A stretch of DNA of 64,000 nt from Thaumarchaeota archaeon CSP1-1 (GTDB lineage Archaea > Thermoproteota > Nitrososphaeria > Nitrososphaerales > Nitrosopumilaceae): positions 102,870-166,869 of the forward strand of contig LDXL01000004.1 in the NCBI GenBank assembly GCA_001443365.1. The letters are read 5' to 3'. The position numbers were made by a program, and so were the translations under genes. Shown here piece by piece: positions 17,083 to 25,483 of this stretch (within the stretch, counting starts at the first letter, position 1; every line of letters begins with the position of its first letter). The notes under the pieces were generated by a model. It did not search any database and was not told the origin of the DNA. It saw only the letters and a program-made list of their open reading frames with translations.

Positions 17083-17595
17083 TTATTCGATTTCTGCAAT
17101 AACATCATTTTTTGCAACTGTACCGCCATCTTTAATTTTTATTTTTTTAACAACACCATCTTTGTGGGATTTTATGGAAACTTGCATCTTCATTGATTCT
17201 AGAACACAAATAACATCACCATTTTTTACTTCAGAGCCTTCAGATATTGAAATTTTAACAACTTTTCCTGGAATTTGACTATAGAGGTTTAATTGAGAAT
17301 TACCAACCCCAGATTCTCCAGAGTTTTTGAAAACAATTTCATTTAGATTATTATGCATGTTTAACGTGATTGGTACACCATCAACTACAATTTTCATTTG
17401 AGAAGTTGTATTATCAAGATACTTTACTTTGTGATATTTTTGATCTAAAATAAATTCTATTCCTCTAGCAGACATGTTAAGAATTTTTAGATTTCTTTCA
17501 TTGTCATTTATTTTAACTAAATATTCAGAATTTCCTAATTGCTTAACAATTTCAGCATTAAACGGATCTTTGATGTCTGCTATTTTGTAATCCAT
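17083..17595 (-). CDS. accB: biotin carboxyl carrier protein of acetyl/propionyl-CoA carboxylase
   Basis: A 170-residue carrier. The C-terminal biotinyl domain contains VLESMKMQVS, so the biotinylated lysine is K136. The first 90 residues form a beta-rich domain resembling the N-terminal part of archaeal BCCPs. It shares one base with the biotin carboxylase start and is the last gene of the three-gene carboxylase operon. In ammonia-oxidising archaea this enzyme performs both acetyl-CoA and propionyl-CoA carboxylation in the 3HP/4HB cycle. Confidence 0.93.
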   Translation of the reverse strand: MDYKIADIKDPFNAEIVKQLGNSEYLVKINDNERNLKILNMSARGIEFILDQKYHKVKYLDNTTSQMKIVVDGVPITLNMHNNLNEIVFKNSGESGVGNSQLNLYSQIPGKVVKISISEGSEVKNGDVICVLESMKMQVSIKSHKDGVVKKIKIKDGGTVAKNDVIAEIE

Positions 17596-19088
17596 TAAGA
17601 TCTATCCAGTTTACTTTTCCAATACATGTTAGTTTCCTGTGATGATTTTACTCGACTATTATAACGAACAGAGTGAATTACAGCAGCAGCTATTGCTGCA
17701 TCTTGTTTTTGAATTGTATCATTTTTGATATCTTCTTTTAGTCTTTCAATAATGTTATATCGTTGAAGAAAATCTGTTGATAAGTTACCTTCCATGAATT
17801 CTTTTGACTTTAGTATTGTTTTGTATAGCGGTATAGAAGTTTCAACTCCTTCAATGTAAAAATCATTCAAGGCATTTAACAGCCGTACTCTAGCTTCTTC
17901 AAAGTTTTGACCCCATGCATTGAGCTTTGCCATCAATGAATCATAAAATGGTGAGACTGTGCAACCAGAGTAAAGATATGTATCACAACGAACTCCAGGT
18001 CCAGACGGTATTATTACATCAGGTACTGGTCCGGTCGAAGGAGCAAAGTCCAAGAAGGTATCTTCTGCATTTATTCTACCTTCTATTGCACATCCATTTA
18101 CTTTGAGATCTTTTTGTTTGAAAGGAATTTCTTCGCCATTTGCAATATCTATTTGTAGTTTTACCAAATCTAATCCAGAAACCAATTCAGTTACAGGATG
18201 CTCCACTTGAAGGCGTGCGTTAATTTCTATAAAATAAAATGATCCATCATCTACTCTTAGAAATTCTGCTGTACCAAGGTTAGTATAATCAACAGCTACT
18301 GCAGCTTTTACTGCAAGTTGACCAATCTCGTCTCTAATTTTTTGATCCACTACTGGAGATGGAGACATTTCAATTAATTTTTGATTTCTGCGCTGGATTG
18401 AACATTCGCGTTCAAAAATGTGAACTGCATTGCCATGCGTATCTCGTGCTAATTGAAATTCAATATGCCTTATTTTTTCAAGAAATTTTTCCACAAGTAT
18501 GGCAGATTTTCCAAAGGCTGCCATCGATTCTCCAGTAACTGTTTCATAGGCTTCACGAAGCTCTTTGTCATTGTGAACTAATCTAATTCCTCTACCTCCT
18601 CCACCATATACTGATTTTAGTAAAACAGGATAACCAATATCATTTGCAATAGAAAGTGCTTCATCTGCATCTTTGACCAAGTCAGGACTTCCAGGAACAG
18701 TTGGTACCTTTGCCTTTGCCATAACATCTTTACATTTCATCTTGTCACCACAAAGTTCCATTGAAGCTCCAGAAGGGCCTAGAAAGTTAATCTTATTTTT
18801 TTCACATAAATTTACAAAGTCAGAATTTTCAGAAAGAAAACCATAACCAGGATGAACGGCATCAGCACCTGATGATAATATTACATCAAGTATTTTTTCT
18901 TGATTAAGGTAACTTTTTGCAGGAGCTGCCTCACCAATATGATAAGATTCTGTAGCCTGTTTTACATGGAGTGAATTGTAATCTTCATCAGAATAGACTG
19001 CAACTGTTTTAATACCAAGTGTTTTACACGTTTTGATAACTCGTAAAGCAATTTCGCCCCTATTTGCGATGAGAACTTTTTCTATCAT
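17595..19088 (-). CDS. accC: biotin carboxylase subunit of acetyl/propionyl-CoA carboxylase
   Basis: ATP-grasp biotin carboxylase, 497 residues. N-terminal IEKVLIANRGEIALRVI, the glycine-rich ATP lid KSVYGGGGRGIRLV, the EKFLEKIRHIEFQ segment and the active-site FIEINARLQVEHPVTE are all intact. The C-terminal 50 residues are lineage-specific and Lys/Ser-rich. Seven nt separate it from the carboxyltransferase gene. It charges BCCP with CO2/bicarbonate for carbon fixation. Confidence 0.95.
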   Translation of the reverse strand: MIEKVLIANRGEIALRVIKTCKTLGIKTVAVYSDEDYNSLHVKQATESYHIGEAAPAKSYLNQEKILDVILSSGADAVHPGYGFLSENSDFVNLCEKNKINFLGPSGASMELCGDKMKCKDVMAKAKVPTVPGSPDLVKDADEALSIANDIGYPVLLKSVYGGGGRGIRLVHNDKELREAYETVTGESMAAFGKSAILVEKFLEKIRHIEFQLARDTHGNAVHIFERECSIQRRNQKLIEMSPSPVVDQKIRDEIGQLAVKAAVAVDYTNLGTAEFLRVDDGSFYFIEINARLQVEHPVTELVSGLDLVKLQIDIANGEEIPFKQKDLKVNGCAIEGRINAEDTFLDFAPSTGPVPDVIIPSGPGVRCDTYLYSGCTVSPFYDSLMAKLNAWGQNFEEARVRLLNALNDFYIEGVETSIPLYKTILKSKEFMEGNLSTDFLQRYNIIERLKEDIKNDTIQKQDAAIAAAVIHSVRYNSRVKSSQETNMYWKSKLDRS

Positions 19089-19095
19089 AATTTTC

Positions 19096-20643
19096 TCATA
19101 GATTGATATTTCCGTGTTTGCGAGGTAGTTGTTTTTCTCTTTTGTTCAAAAGCATCTCTAATCCTTTAATTAACATTGGTCTTGTTTCGGCAGGATCAAT
19201 TACAGCATCTACTGTTCCATGAGAAGCGGCTACATAGGGATTAGAGAATTTTTCAGTAAATTCATCGACTAATTGTTTCTTTAAAGATTCAGGATCTTTT
19301 GCCTGTGCCAAATCTTTTCTATTCATAATTTTGACGGCTGCTTCTGAACCCATTACTGCAATTTGTGCAGTAGGCCATGCGTAATTAATATCGGTTCTTA
19401 GATTTTTGCTTCCCATTGCAATATAGGCTCCACCATATGCTTTACCGATAACCAAAGTAATTTTTGGGACTGTCGCTTCACAAAAAGCGTACAAAAGTTT
19501 GCTTCCATGTCTAATGATACCATTGTGCTCCTGATTTGTACCTGGCATGTATCCTGGAGTATCTACTAGAGTAATGATTGGGATATTATAACAATCACAA
19601 AATCTAATGAATCTTGAAGCTTTATTTGAAGAGTCAATGTCAAGTGCACCAGCTAATGAAATTGGTTGGTTTGCGACAATTCCGACTGTTCTACCATTTA
19701 ATCTTCCATATCCTACGACTATATTTGGTGCAAATAACTCGTGAATTTCAAAGAATGTATTATTATCTAAAATTGAATGAATGATTTCTTTCATATCATA
19801 AGGTTGGAGGGAATTCTCAGGGATTACATTTATCAAATTATGATCTAGTCTATTTGGATCATCATCGGTTTGAATTACAGGAGGCTCTTGTGTGTTATTT
19901 TGTGGAAGGTAGGATAGAAGATTTTTAATATAGTCCATGCAATCGTATTCATTTTTTGCTACAAAATGAGAAACACCGCTTTTTGTTGCATGAGTCATTG
20001 CACCACCTAATTCATCAGTTGAGACTTCCTCAGCAAGAACAGTTTTTACTACATCTGGTCCTGTTACAAACATTGAAGCTGCTTTATCAACCATAATTAC
20101 AAAATCAGTCATTGCTGGGGAGTATACTGCGCCACCTGCAGATGGTCCCATACTTGCAGTAATTTGTGGAACGACTCCAGATGCTAGTTCATTGTGATAA
20201 AAAATGTCTGCAAAACCATCTAAGCTTAAAATACCTTCTTGAATTCTTGCACCACCTGAATCAGCAATTCCAATGATAGGACAACCAACGCGTAAAGCAT
20301 GATCCATTAGTTTAGTAATTTTTTTTGCGCCCATTTGACTAAGCGTTCCACCAAGAACGGTAAAATCGTACGCAAAAACAAAGACTTGTCTTCCGTTTAT
20401 CTTACCATAACCAGTAATAATTGCATCACCAAAAAATTTCTTTTTTTGCATTTCATATTCATGATAATGATGCGTTGTAAGTTTGTCTAGTTCTACAAAA
20501 CTGCCTTCATCTAATAAAAGATCAATTCTTTCTCTTCCAGTTAGTTTTCCTTTCTCATGCTGAGCTAATATTTTGTCTTGTCCACCTGCTTGTTCTGCTA
20601 TCTTATTTTTTTTTAAAAACTCTTCAATTTTATCAGAATGCAT
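19096..20643 (-). CDS. pccB: carboxyltransferase subunit of acetyl/propionyl-CoA carboxylase
   Basis: A 515-residue acyl-CoA carboxylase beta chain with fused N and C crotonase-like halves. Motifs: GKLTGRERIDLLLDEGSF, ADSGGARIQEG with GPSAGGAVYSPAMTDF (N-half oxyanion loop), and DTPGYMPGTNQEHNGIIRHG plus GKAYGGAYIAMGSK (C-half). It ends LPRKHGNINL, the typical PccB tail. First gene of the operon. The divergent FNR-like gene lies across a 146-bp intergenic region, so both may share regulation. Confidence 0.95.
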   Translation of the reverse strand: MHSDKIEEFLKKNKIAEQAGGQDKILAQHEKGKLTGRERIDLLLDEGSFVELDKLTTHHYHEYEMQKKKFFGDAIITGYGKINGRQVFVFAYDFTVLGGTLSQMGAKKITKLMDHALRVGCPIIGIADSGGARIQEGILSLDGFADIFYHNELASGVVPQITASMGPSAGGAVYSPAMTDFVIMVDKAASMFVTGPDVVKTVLAEEVSTDELGGAMTHATKSGVSHFVAKNEYDCMDYIKNLLSYLPQNNTQEPPVIQTDDDPNRLDHNLINVIPENSLQPYDMKEIIHSILDNNTFFEIHELFAPNIVVGYGRLNGRTVGIVANQPISLAGALDIDSSNKASRFIRFCDCYNIPIITLVDTPGYMPGTNQEHNGIIRHGSKLLYAFCEATVPKITLVIGKAYGGAYIAMGSKNLRTDINYAWPTAQIAVMGSEAAVKIMNRKDLAQAKDPESLKKQLVDEFTEKFSNPYVAASHGTVDAVIDPAETRPMLIKGLEMLLNKREKQLPRKHGNINL

Positions 20644-20789
20644 GCCCAGCGATCTGAAACATGCTTTTACATATATTAAGTTTAGATTTTATACTCGAAG
20701 TTAGATTCTTCTTCCTTTTACGGTTCTAATTTTTTGGAATTTGAACGTAACAGAAATACATTTATCCAAAGTTGCGAAAAAATACTTGG

Positions 20790-21635
20790 ATGGTTCTAGA
20801 CAATAAAGGAATAGTTACTTACACCCAATTTCTTAGAGAAGATCTTGTCATCCTCCGATTTGTTCCAGAGAATGGTATTATGCCAGAGTATAGGACAGGT
20901 CAATTTCTGACCATTGGTGTACCAATACCTACTGAAAATTTTAAGACTGTTCGCAGAGCATATTCAATTGCTTCGCATCCTGAAAACAGAAAGTATTTTG
21001 AATTTGTAATTAGATGGGTTCGAAAGCCTTTACCTGGTCGTGTTACAACCCAGTTATTCTATGCAAGTGAAGGAGATCAGATATTTTGGGGAAATCCAAC
21101 AGGAAATGCTTTAGCAATAAGTAATACATTATCTAATGGCCAACCAGATAAACGAAGAATAATTTGTGTTGGAGGCGGTACTGGGATTGCTCCCTTTGTT
21201 GCTTATGCTCAACATCTACATGCTATAGGTGATAAAAGAGAGATCATAATTCTTCATGGTGCAAGTTATGTAGATGAGTTAAGTTACAAAGGACTTTTCA
21301 CCAAACTAGACGATGAAAGTATTGATAGAGGAAAAGATAAGTGGAATTTCAAATATAGAGCTGCTATCAGTAGGCCAAAAGAATGGTTTAACAGATCTTG
21401 GAAAGGTCAAACAGGAAGAGTCGAGGCATTCTTTAAATCAAAATCTGGTGGATTATCCCCAATAGAAGAACTAGTTGGAGAAGAACTTACCAAAGATAAC
21501 ACAATTATCTACATTTGCGGATATCAAGGAACAATTGATGGAGTAATGGATTTTGTGAAACCAAAAGGCTTTGTCACAGAGCATGATAAACGTGAAGATG
21601 GAAGCTTTGAAGTAAAGTACGAATCATACGGTTAA
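20790..21635 (+). CDS. ferredoxin-NADP reductase-like flavoprotein (paralogue 1)
   Basis: A 281-residue FNR-family oxidoreductase. The FAD-binding motif RRAYSIASHPEN, NADP-pyrophosphate motif CVGGGTGIAPFVAYA and the C-terminal YICGYQGTIDGVMDF are visible. The frame opens at 20772, but ATG 20790 (MVLDNKGIVTYTQ) aligns exactly with the start of the paralogue at 35356-36201. ATTTATCC, about 26 nt upstream, is a good TATA element. The two copies look roughly 70% alike by eye and share the KYESYG terminus. Likely interconverts ferredoxin and NADPH; placement opposite the CoA carboxylase suggests supply of reductant for carbon fixation (inference). Confidence 0.85.
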   Translation: MVLDNKGIVTYTQFLREDLVILRFVPENGIMPEYRTGQFLTIGVPIPTENFKTVRRAYSIASHPENRKYFEFVIRWVRKPLPGRVTTQLFYASEGDQIFWGNPTGNALAISNTLSNGQPDKRRIICVGGGTGIAPFVAYAQHLHAIGDKREIIILHGASYVDELSYKGLFTKLDDESIDRGKDKWNFKYRAAISRPKEWFNRSWKGQTGRVEAFFKSKSGGLSPIEELVGEELTKDNTIIYICGYQGTIDGVMDFVKPKGFVTEHDKREDGSFEVKYESYG

Positions 21636-21686
21636 TCATTTTTTAAAGAAATAAAATAATTTGCTTGCAGTTTCTAAAGTTATAGG

Positions 21687-22958
21687 TTATTTTTGGTCTG
21701 ATGCTTTTTTTGGATTATTCACAGGTACAGAAACAATCTTTTCCACTACAGCCTTTGTTAACTCTTCAATAATTTTGATTTTTTTCTCATCAGTTTCTCC
21801 TAACATTTGCAAGGCTTTCTCTAATTCTTTTTTTCTTAACGAGTCTACGGTGACAGCTACATCTTTAACTAAAGGTTCTGCGTGAAGTCGTTTCATTGTT
21901 GCTTCGATAATTGGAACTTCTTTACTAATCATTTCTTCTACAGCAGGAACTTTACCCTTTCTAGCTTGCACATCTTCTTCATACATCTCAGAAACTTGAT
22001 CTCTAAACATCAATTTCATTCCAGGAAATGTAGAAACTTTCTCATCAACTGCTCTGGGATCTGATATATCTAATATCATTGTACCTTTCTTTTTATTTTG
22101 CATAGCCATTTTTAATTTATCATAATTAATCAAGAAATAATCTGCAGTAGTTGCAACAAAGACTATGTCAAACTTATCAAATCCTGATAAAACATCTTCA
22201 AATTGTACTGGTTTGCCACCGAGTATTTTAGAAAAACCAGTGGCTCGTTCAATAGTCATACTGGTAACATCAAATGTAATATTTTTTTTATTAAGAGATG
22301 TAGCAACCATTGCTGCCGTCTCACCTGTGCCTATAAGTAGGACATGTTTTCCAGATATTCCTGTTTTTTCTTCTACGGTTTTGATAGCGATATCACCAAG
22401 GGATATTGTTCCTTTACTAATTCCAGTAGAATCCCTAATCCGAGATGCAATTCGTATAGAACTATCAAACAATTTATCCAATACTTTACCAGCTGTTTTA
22501 GCTTGTTTAGCATTTGAAATTGATTCTTTTATTTCATCAAGGATCTCTTCTCGTCCTACAACTATTGAGTCTAAACCAGTAGCCAGTCTTAAAAGATGAA
22601 GGTAAACATCAACGTTCCTATACACTTCAAGAGTTTGGTCAAAGTGATCCAAGTCATATGCATCTAGTTCTGTTAGTGATTCCCATGTTTTTTTGATTCG
22701 ATTTATAGTAAGATTTTTTCCTTCACTTCTTCTTGCATCTGGTACGTCTCCTTTTTCAAGATTAATCACCATAATAACTTCAACCCTGAAAGCATTCTGA
22801 ATTATTACACACTCTGAAACATCAGAAATTTTTGTGAAAGTTTCACATGCAGTTGTGAGATCTTTGAATGAAAAGCTTCCTATCTTATGAATAGGAATAT
22901 TTTTGAAAGTAATTCTTGCATTAATGATATCAAAATTATTTTCACCCATTCGTATCAC
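21687..22958 (-). CDS. hemA: glutamyl-tRNA reductase-like protein (HemA), catalytic Cys replaced
   Basis: A 423-residue protein with the three-domain HemA layout: N-terminal catalytic domain, Rossmann domain (HVLLIGTGETAAMVATSL), and a long helical dimerisation tail. GLDSIVVGREEILDEIK matches the family GLDSxxxGExQILGQVK motif, with Glu changed to Arg. Where the family has the catalytic TCNRxE, this protein reads QNAFRVE, so the nucleophilic Cys is Ala56 and the following Asn is Phe. Expected role: reduction of Glu-tRNA to glutamate-1-semialdehyde for tetrapyrrole/cobalamin synthesis. The changes raise the question whether it is active. Start ATG 22958 is 3 nt after the upstream stop; 22949 is an alternative. 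Confidence 0.82.
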   Translation of the reverse strand: MIRMGENNFDIINARITFKNIPIHKIGSFSFKDLTTACETFTKISDVSECVIIQNAFRVEVIMVINLEKGDVPDARRSEGKNLTINRIKKTWESLTELDAYDLDHFDQTLEVYRNVDVYLHLLRLATGLDSIVVGREEILDEIKESISNAKQAKTAGKVLDKLFDSSIRIASRIRDSTGISKGTISLGDIAIKTVEEKTGISGKHVLLIGTGETAAMVATSLNKKNITFDVTSMTIERATGFSKILGGKPVQFEDVLSGFDKFDIVFVATTADYFLINYDKLKMAMQNKKKGTMILDISDPRAVDEKVSTFPGMKLMFRDQVSEMYEEDVQARKGKVPAVEEMISKEVPIIEATMKRLHAEPLVKDVAVTVDSLRKKELEKALQMLGETDEKKIKIIEELTKAVVEKIVSVPVNNPKKASDQK

Positions 22959-22961
22959 TAT

Positions 22962-23672
22962 TCATTCCCGAAGTTTGGCTCTTCCACCTTTTGCTGTACG
23001 AAAAACATTCATTCCTATATTATAATTCTCATATAGATAATCAAGAGTTTTTAGATCTTCTTCTGCTTGATTAATTTCTTGAGCACTTGCATTTGGATCA
23101 CTTCGTAAGCGTACAAGTCTTTGTTGTATTTCTTCTTTCTGAGTTTTAATTCCAATTTCGTAGTTTGAAGTTCCATCATATTCTGGACTGAGTATATGTT
23201 CTGGCTTGTATGGGGGAATTTGATCTGTTGGAATCTCTACTAATCTTGAAATTTCTTGTTCTTCATCTTGTGAAAGTATGGTTCTTTTGGGAGCTCGACC
23301 AAGTTTATCTAGCCAAAATTCTGGTTCTCCCATCTCTCTTCTAAAAATTTGTTCTGCTCCACGGTTATGAGTAAACGAATTACCTGGATCTGCAACTACT
23401 ACTTGTGCAGCTGCTGCTTCATATTCTTTTTCTGCTTCTGCTTCTGCTGCTAACCTTGCTGCTGCTAATCTAGCAGCTGCTGCTTTTGCTTGAGCTTCTG
23501 CAATAGCTGCTACTTCTGCTGCAGTTAATACACTTTCTGATGCTTCAACTTTTGATTTTTCTTTAGGAGTTTCTATTGTTTGAGTTTCTGCCTTTGGTTT
23601 ACTCTTAGTACCCTTTGGTCTTCCACGTTTCTTTTTCGGTTCGTCTCCAACACTACCCTCAGACATTATCAT
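22962..23672 (-). CDS. AT-hook-like, Ala-rich coiled-coil protein, unknown
   Basis: A 236-residue protein. The N-terminus has KKKRGRPKGTKSK, an AT-hook-like (GRP) DNA minor-groove motif. Residues about 45-90 are Ala/Glu-rich and should form a helix or coiled coil (repeats of AARLAAARLAAEAEAE). The C-terminal 140 residues look folded and mixed alpha/beta, ending in NVFRTAKGGRAKLRE. I do not recognise a named family. It ends 3 nt before hemA, so the two are almost certainly cotranscribed and translationally coupled. ATG 23666 is an alternative start. Confidence 0.7.
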   Translation of the reverse strand: MIMSEGSVGDEPKKKRGRPKGTKSKPKAETQTIETPKEKSKVEASESVLTAAEVAAIAEAQAKAAAARLAAARLAAEAEAEKEYEAAAAQVVVADPGNSFTHNRGAEQIFRREMGEPEFWLDKLGRAPKRTILSQDEEQEISRLVEIPTDQIPPYKPEHILSPEYDGTSNYEIGIKTQKEEIQQRLVRLRSDPNASAQEINQAEEDLKTLDYLYENYNIGMNVFRTAKGGRAKLRE

Positions 23673-23757
23673 TACCTAAATCATGTTAAATTTTAAGGTT
23701 TTAGCATATTTTTTGGGAATGATTGCGATCTAGAGTATTAGTTATTTTTTGAAAATA

Positions 23758-23877
23758 TTATACTGTTCTTTCTATTTCTCGTGCAGGATGATTTGTGATA
23801 TCTTTGTGTATGAGAGCATGGGATTCTTGTTTAAATGTTAAATCACATCTGTAACATTTCCATCCTAATGCACTCAT
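23758..23877 (-). CDS. C2H2-type zinc-finger microprotein
   Basis: A 39-residue ORF from ATG 23877 to TAA at 23758. The core WKCYRCDLTFKQESHALIHK holds two Cys (C-x2-C) and His residues spaced to allow a C2H2 finger (C-x2-C-x8-H-x3-H or a longer alternative using HKDITNH). Such single-finger microproteins are common but poorly studied in archaea. A TATA-like TTATATG sits about 34 nt upstream. The gap between it and the AT-hook gene is 85 nt. Function unknown, possibly nucleic-acid or protein binding. Confidence 0.6.
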   Translation of the reverse strand: MSALGWKCYRCDLTFKQESHALIHKDITNHPAREIERTV

Positions 23878-23996
23878 GATCTAAATATACAAAATTTGCA
23901 TATAACATTCACGTAGAAATGATCAGTATGATCTAAATACTAAAAAAAGAAATGATTTACAATTGAAACTGTCGTCAAAGACTACCGTTTTTGGCC

Positions 23997-24320
23997 TTAA
24001 GTTTCAATTTTAAGATTTAACAGAGGAAATTTCTTTTTTACAGAAATCTGATAAGAAGCAAAAGGATCTTCAGTCTCATTACATTTTTTACAGATACATA
24101 ATTGAGAAACTTCCTCAAGATTACAATCTTCATTATATTCACATTGGGAACATCCAGCGGATGCCCCACAAACAATACATTTGAGTTCTTTTATCTCAGC
24201 GCATTTTTCATGTTTAACTCCTAATCCTTGAGCCCAAAGTCCAATCTCATTGGCTTCAATTTTCTTGTTGCATACAATGCATGTTCCTGGAAATTTCATT
24301 GAGATTTTACGCCAGCTCAT
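23997..24320 (-). CDS. Cys-rich zinc-binding protein, unknown
   Basis: A 107-residue protein with more than ten cysteines: TCIVCNKKI, VKHEKCAE, KCIVCGASAGCSQC, EYNEDC, and CICKKC. At least two zinc sites are likely: the first (C-x2-C ... H-x2-C) resembles small zinc-binding modules near archaeal nucleases and helicases, the second is a cysteine cluster. Its start overlaps the stop of the RFC large subunit by 4 nt (ATGA-type coupling). It is therefore probably made together with RfcL; a replication-linked role is an inference from context only. Confidence 0.6.
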   Translation of the reverse strand: MSWRKISMKFPGTCIVCNKKIEANEIGLWAQGLGVKHEKCAEIKELKCIVCGASAGCSQCEYNEDCNLEEVSQLCICKKCNETEDPFASYQISVKKKFPLLNLKIET

Positions 24321-25477
24321 GCTAACTTTTCTATCTCCTTTTCTATAATATCGCTGAAGTTTTCTTCCAAGTCCAAATTCATTTTTTTATTCTTTATACA
24401 AAATAGCATGTAGGGAAAATAAAGAGTACCAAAAGTACTTCTTGATATATGCATGTTTTTAGCAAGAATTGTAGCCAATTCCTTGATACTTTTACCATCC
24501 CAACGAAGTCGATTGAGAAGAGGCCATGATAAATTATATTGTGAATATCTCACTGAGGAATCTTTCTGATACAACCCAATCAAGATTTCATCAAGATATC
24601 GTAATAACCTCCATTGTTGCGTTCTCATAATCTTACCAAACAACATATCTGCTTGAGAGAGGACTTGTAACATCTTATCCAGCTCACTTTTTGAAATGCT
24701 GCTTGTAATAACACTTGAATAAAAAGCGTTAATTTTTTCACGAGGGTCAATACGAAGTGAATAAAGAACGCTTCGAGCTTCATCAATTGAATTTGCCTTG
24801 AAAAATGCATTGACGCCAGATTCAACATCCAAACTTTCAAAAGACTTTCCAGTGGCAGGCTCAAATCCTGTTACAATAGCTTGTGCTGAGTTTATCATTG
24901 ATCTTAGATCACCTCTAGATTCACTGATGATTTTAATTAAAGAGCCGGGGCTGAGTTTTGCATTTTCTTTTTTTAGAATTTTTTTTAGAAACAATTGTAC
25001 TAGTCTAGGAGGTAAAGGACGTAGATGAATTGTCTTAACTACTTTTTTGATACTTTTCATTTTAGTAGAAAGATCAGAGTTTGCAGCTAAAATTATTGGA
25101 ACTGTAGGCTCTTTTAGAATTTTAATAAGGGCCTCAGCTCCTCCGTAATCTGATCTTCCATAAATTCCGTCTACCTCATCTACAAAAATCATTGGACTGC
25201 CAAGTATGCTGGCATTACCAAGAATTGGACTAAGAATTTCTTCAATACGATTTTTATTTCTAACGTCACTTGCGTTAAGACTAATCATATCATAACCAAA
25301 CTGCTTTGCAGCAAGATTTGCAAGTGTAGTTTTTCCTATTCCAGGTGGTCCGACAAGTAATAATGGTTTAGTACCTTTTTTCCATTTTCCAAACCATTCC
25401 ACAAATGAGGCGCGTGCATCCTCATTTCCCATCATATCAATTATGCTTTGAGGTCTATATTTTTCTGACCACATCAA
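24317..25477 (-). CDS. rfcL: replication factor C large subunit
   Basis: AAA+ clamp-loader large subunit, 386 residues. Box II MWSEKYRPQSIIDMMGN, Walker A LLVGPPGIGKTTLAN, Walker B MIFVDEVDGIYG, and sensor-1 PIILAANSDLS are present. Loads the PCNA clamp with RfcS (encoded at 47564-48520). It is shorter than many archaeal RfcL (about 450-500) because the Lys/Glu-rich C-terminal tail with a PIP box is missing. Preceded by an unrecognised gene (6-nt gap) and coupled to a zinc protein. Confidence 0.92.
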   Translation of the reverse strand: MMWSEKYRPQSIIDMMGNEDARASFVEWFGKWKKGTKPLLLVGPPGIGKTTLANLAAKQFGYDMISLNASDVRNKNRIEEILSPILGNASILGSPMIFVDEVDGIYGRSDYGGAEALIKILKEPTVPIILAANSDLSTKMKSIKKVVKTIHLRPLPPRLVQLFLKKILKKENAKLSPGSLIKIISESRGDLRSMINSAQAIVTGFEPATGKSFESLDVESGVNAFFKANSIDEARSVLYSLRIDPREKINAFYSSVITSSISKSELDKMLQVLSQADMLFGKIMRTQQWRLLRYLDEILIGLYQKDSSVRYSQYNLSWPLLNRLRWDGKSIKELATILAKNMHISRSTFGTLYFPYMLFCIKNKKMNLDLEENFSDIIEKEIEKLA

Positions 25478-25483
25478 GATACA

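Noticed and set aside
22165..22599. 144-codon plus-strand ORF
   Set aside because: Antisense shadow of hemA; low-complexity Ser/Ile composition.
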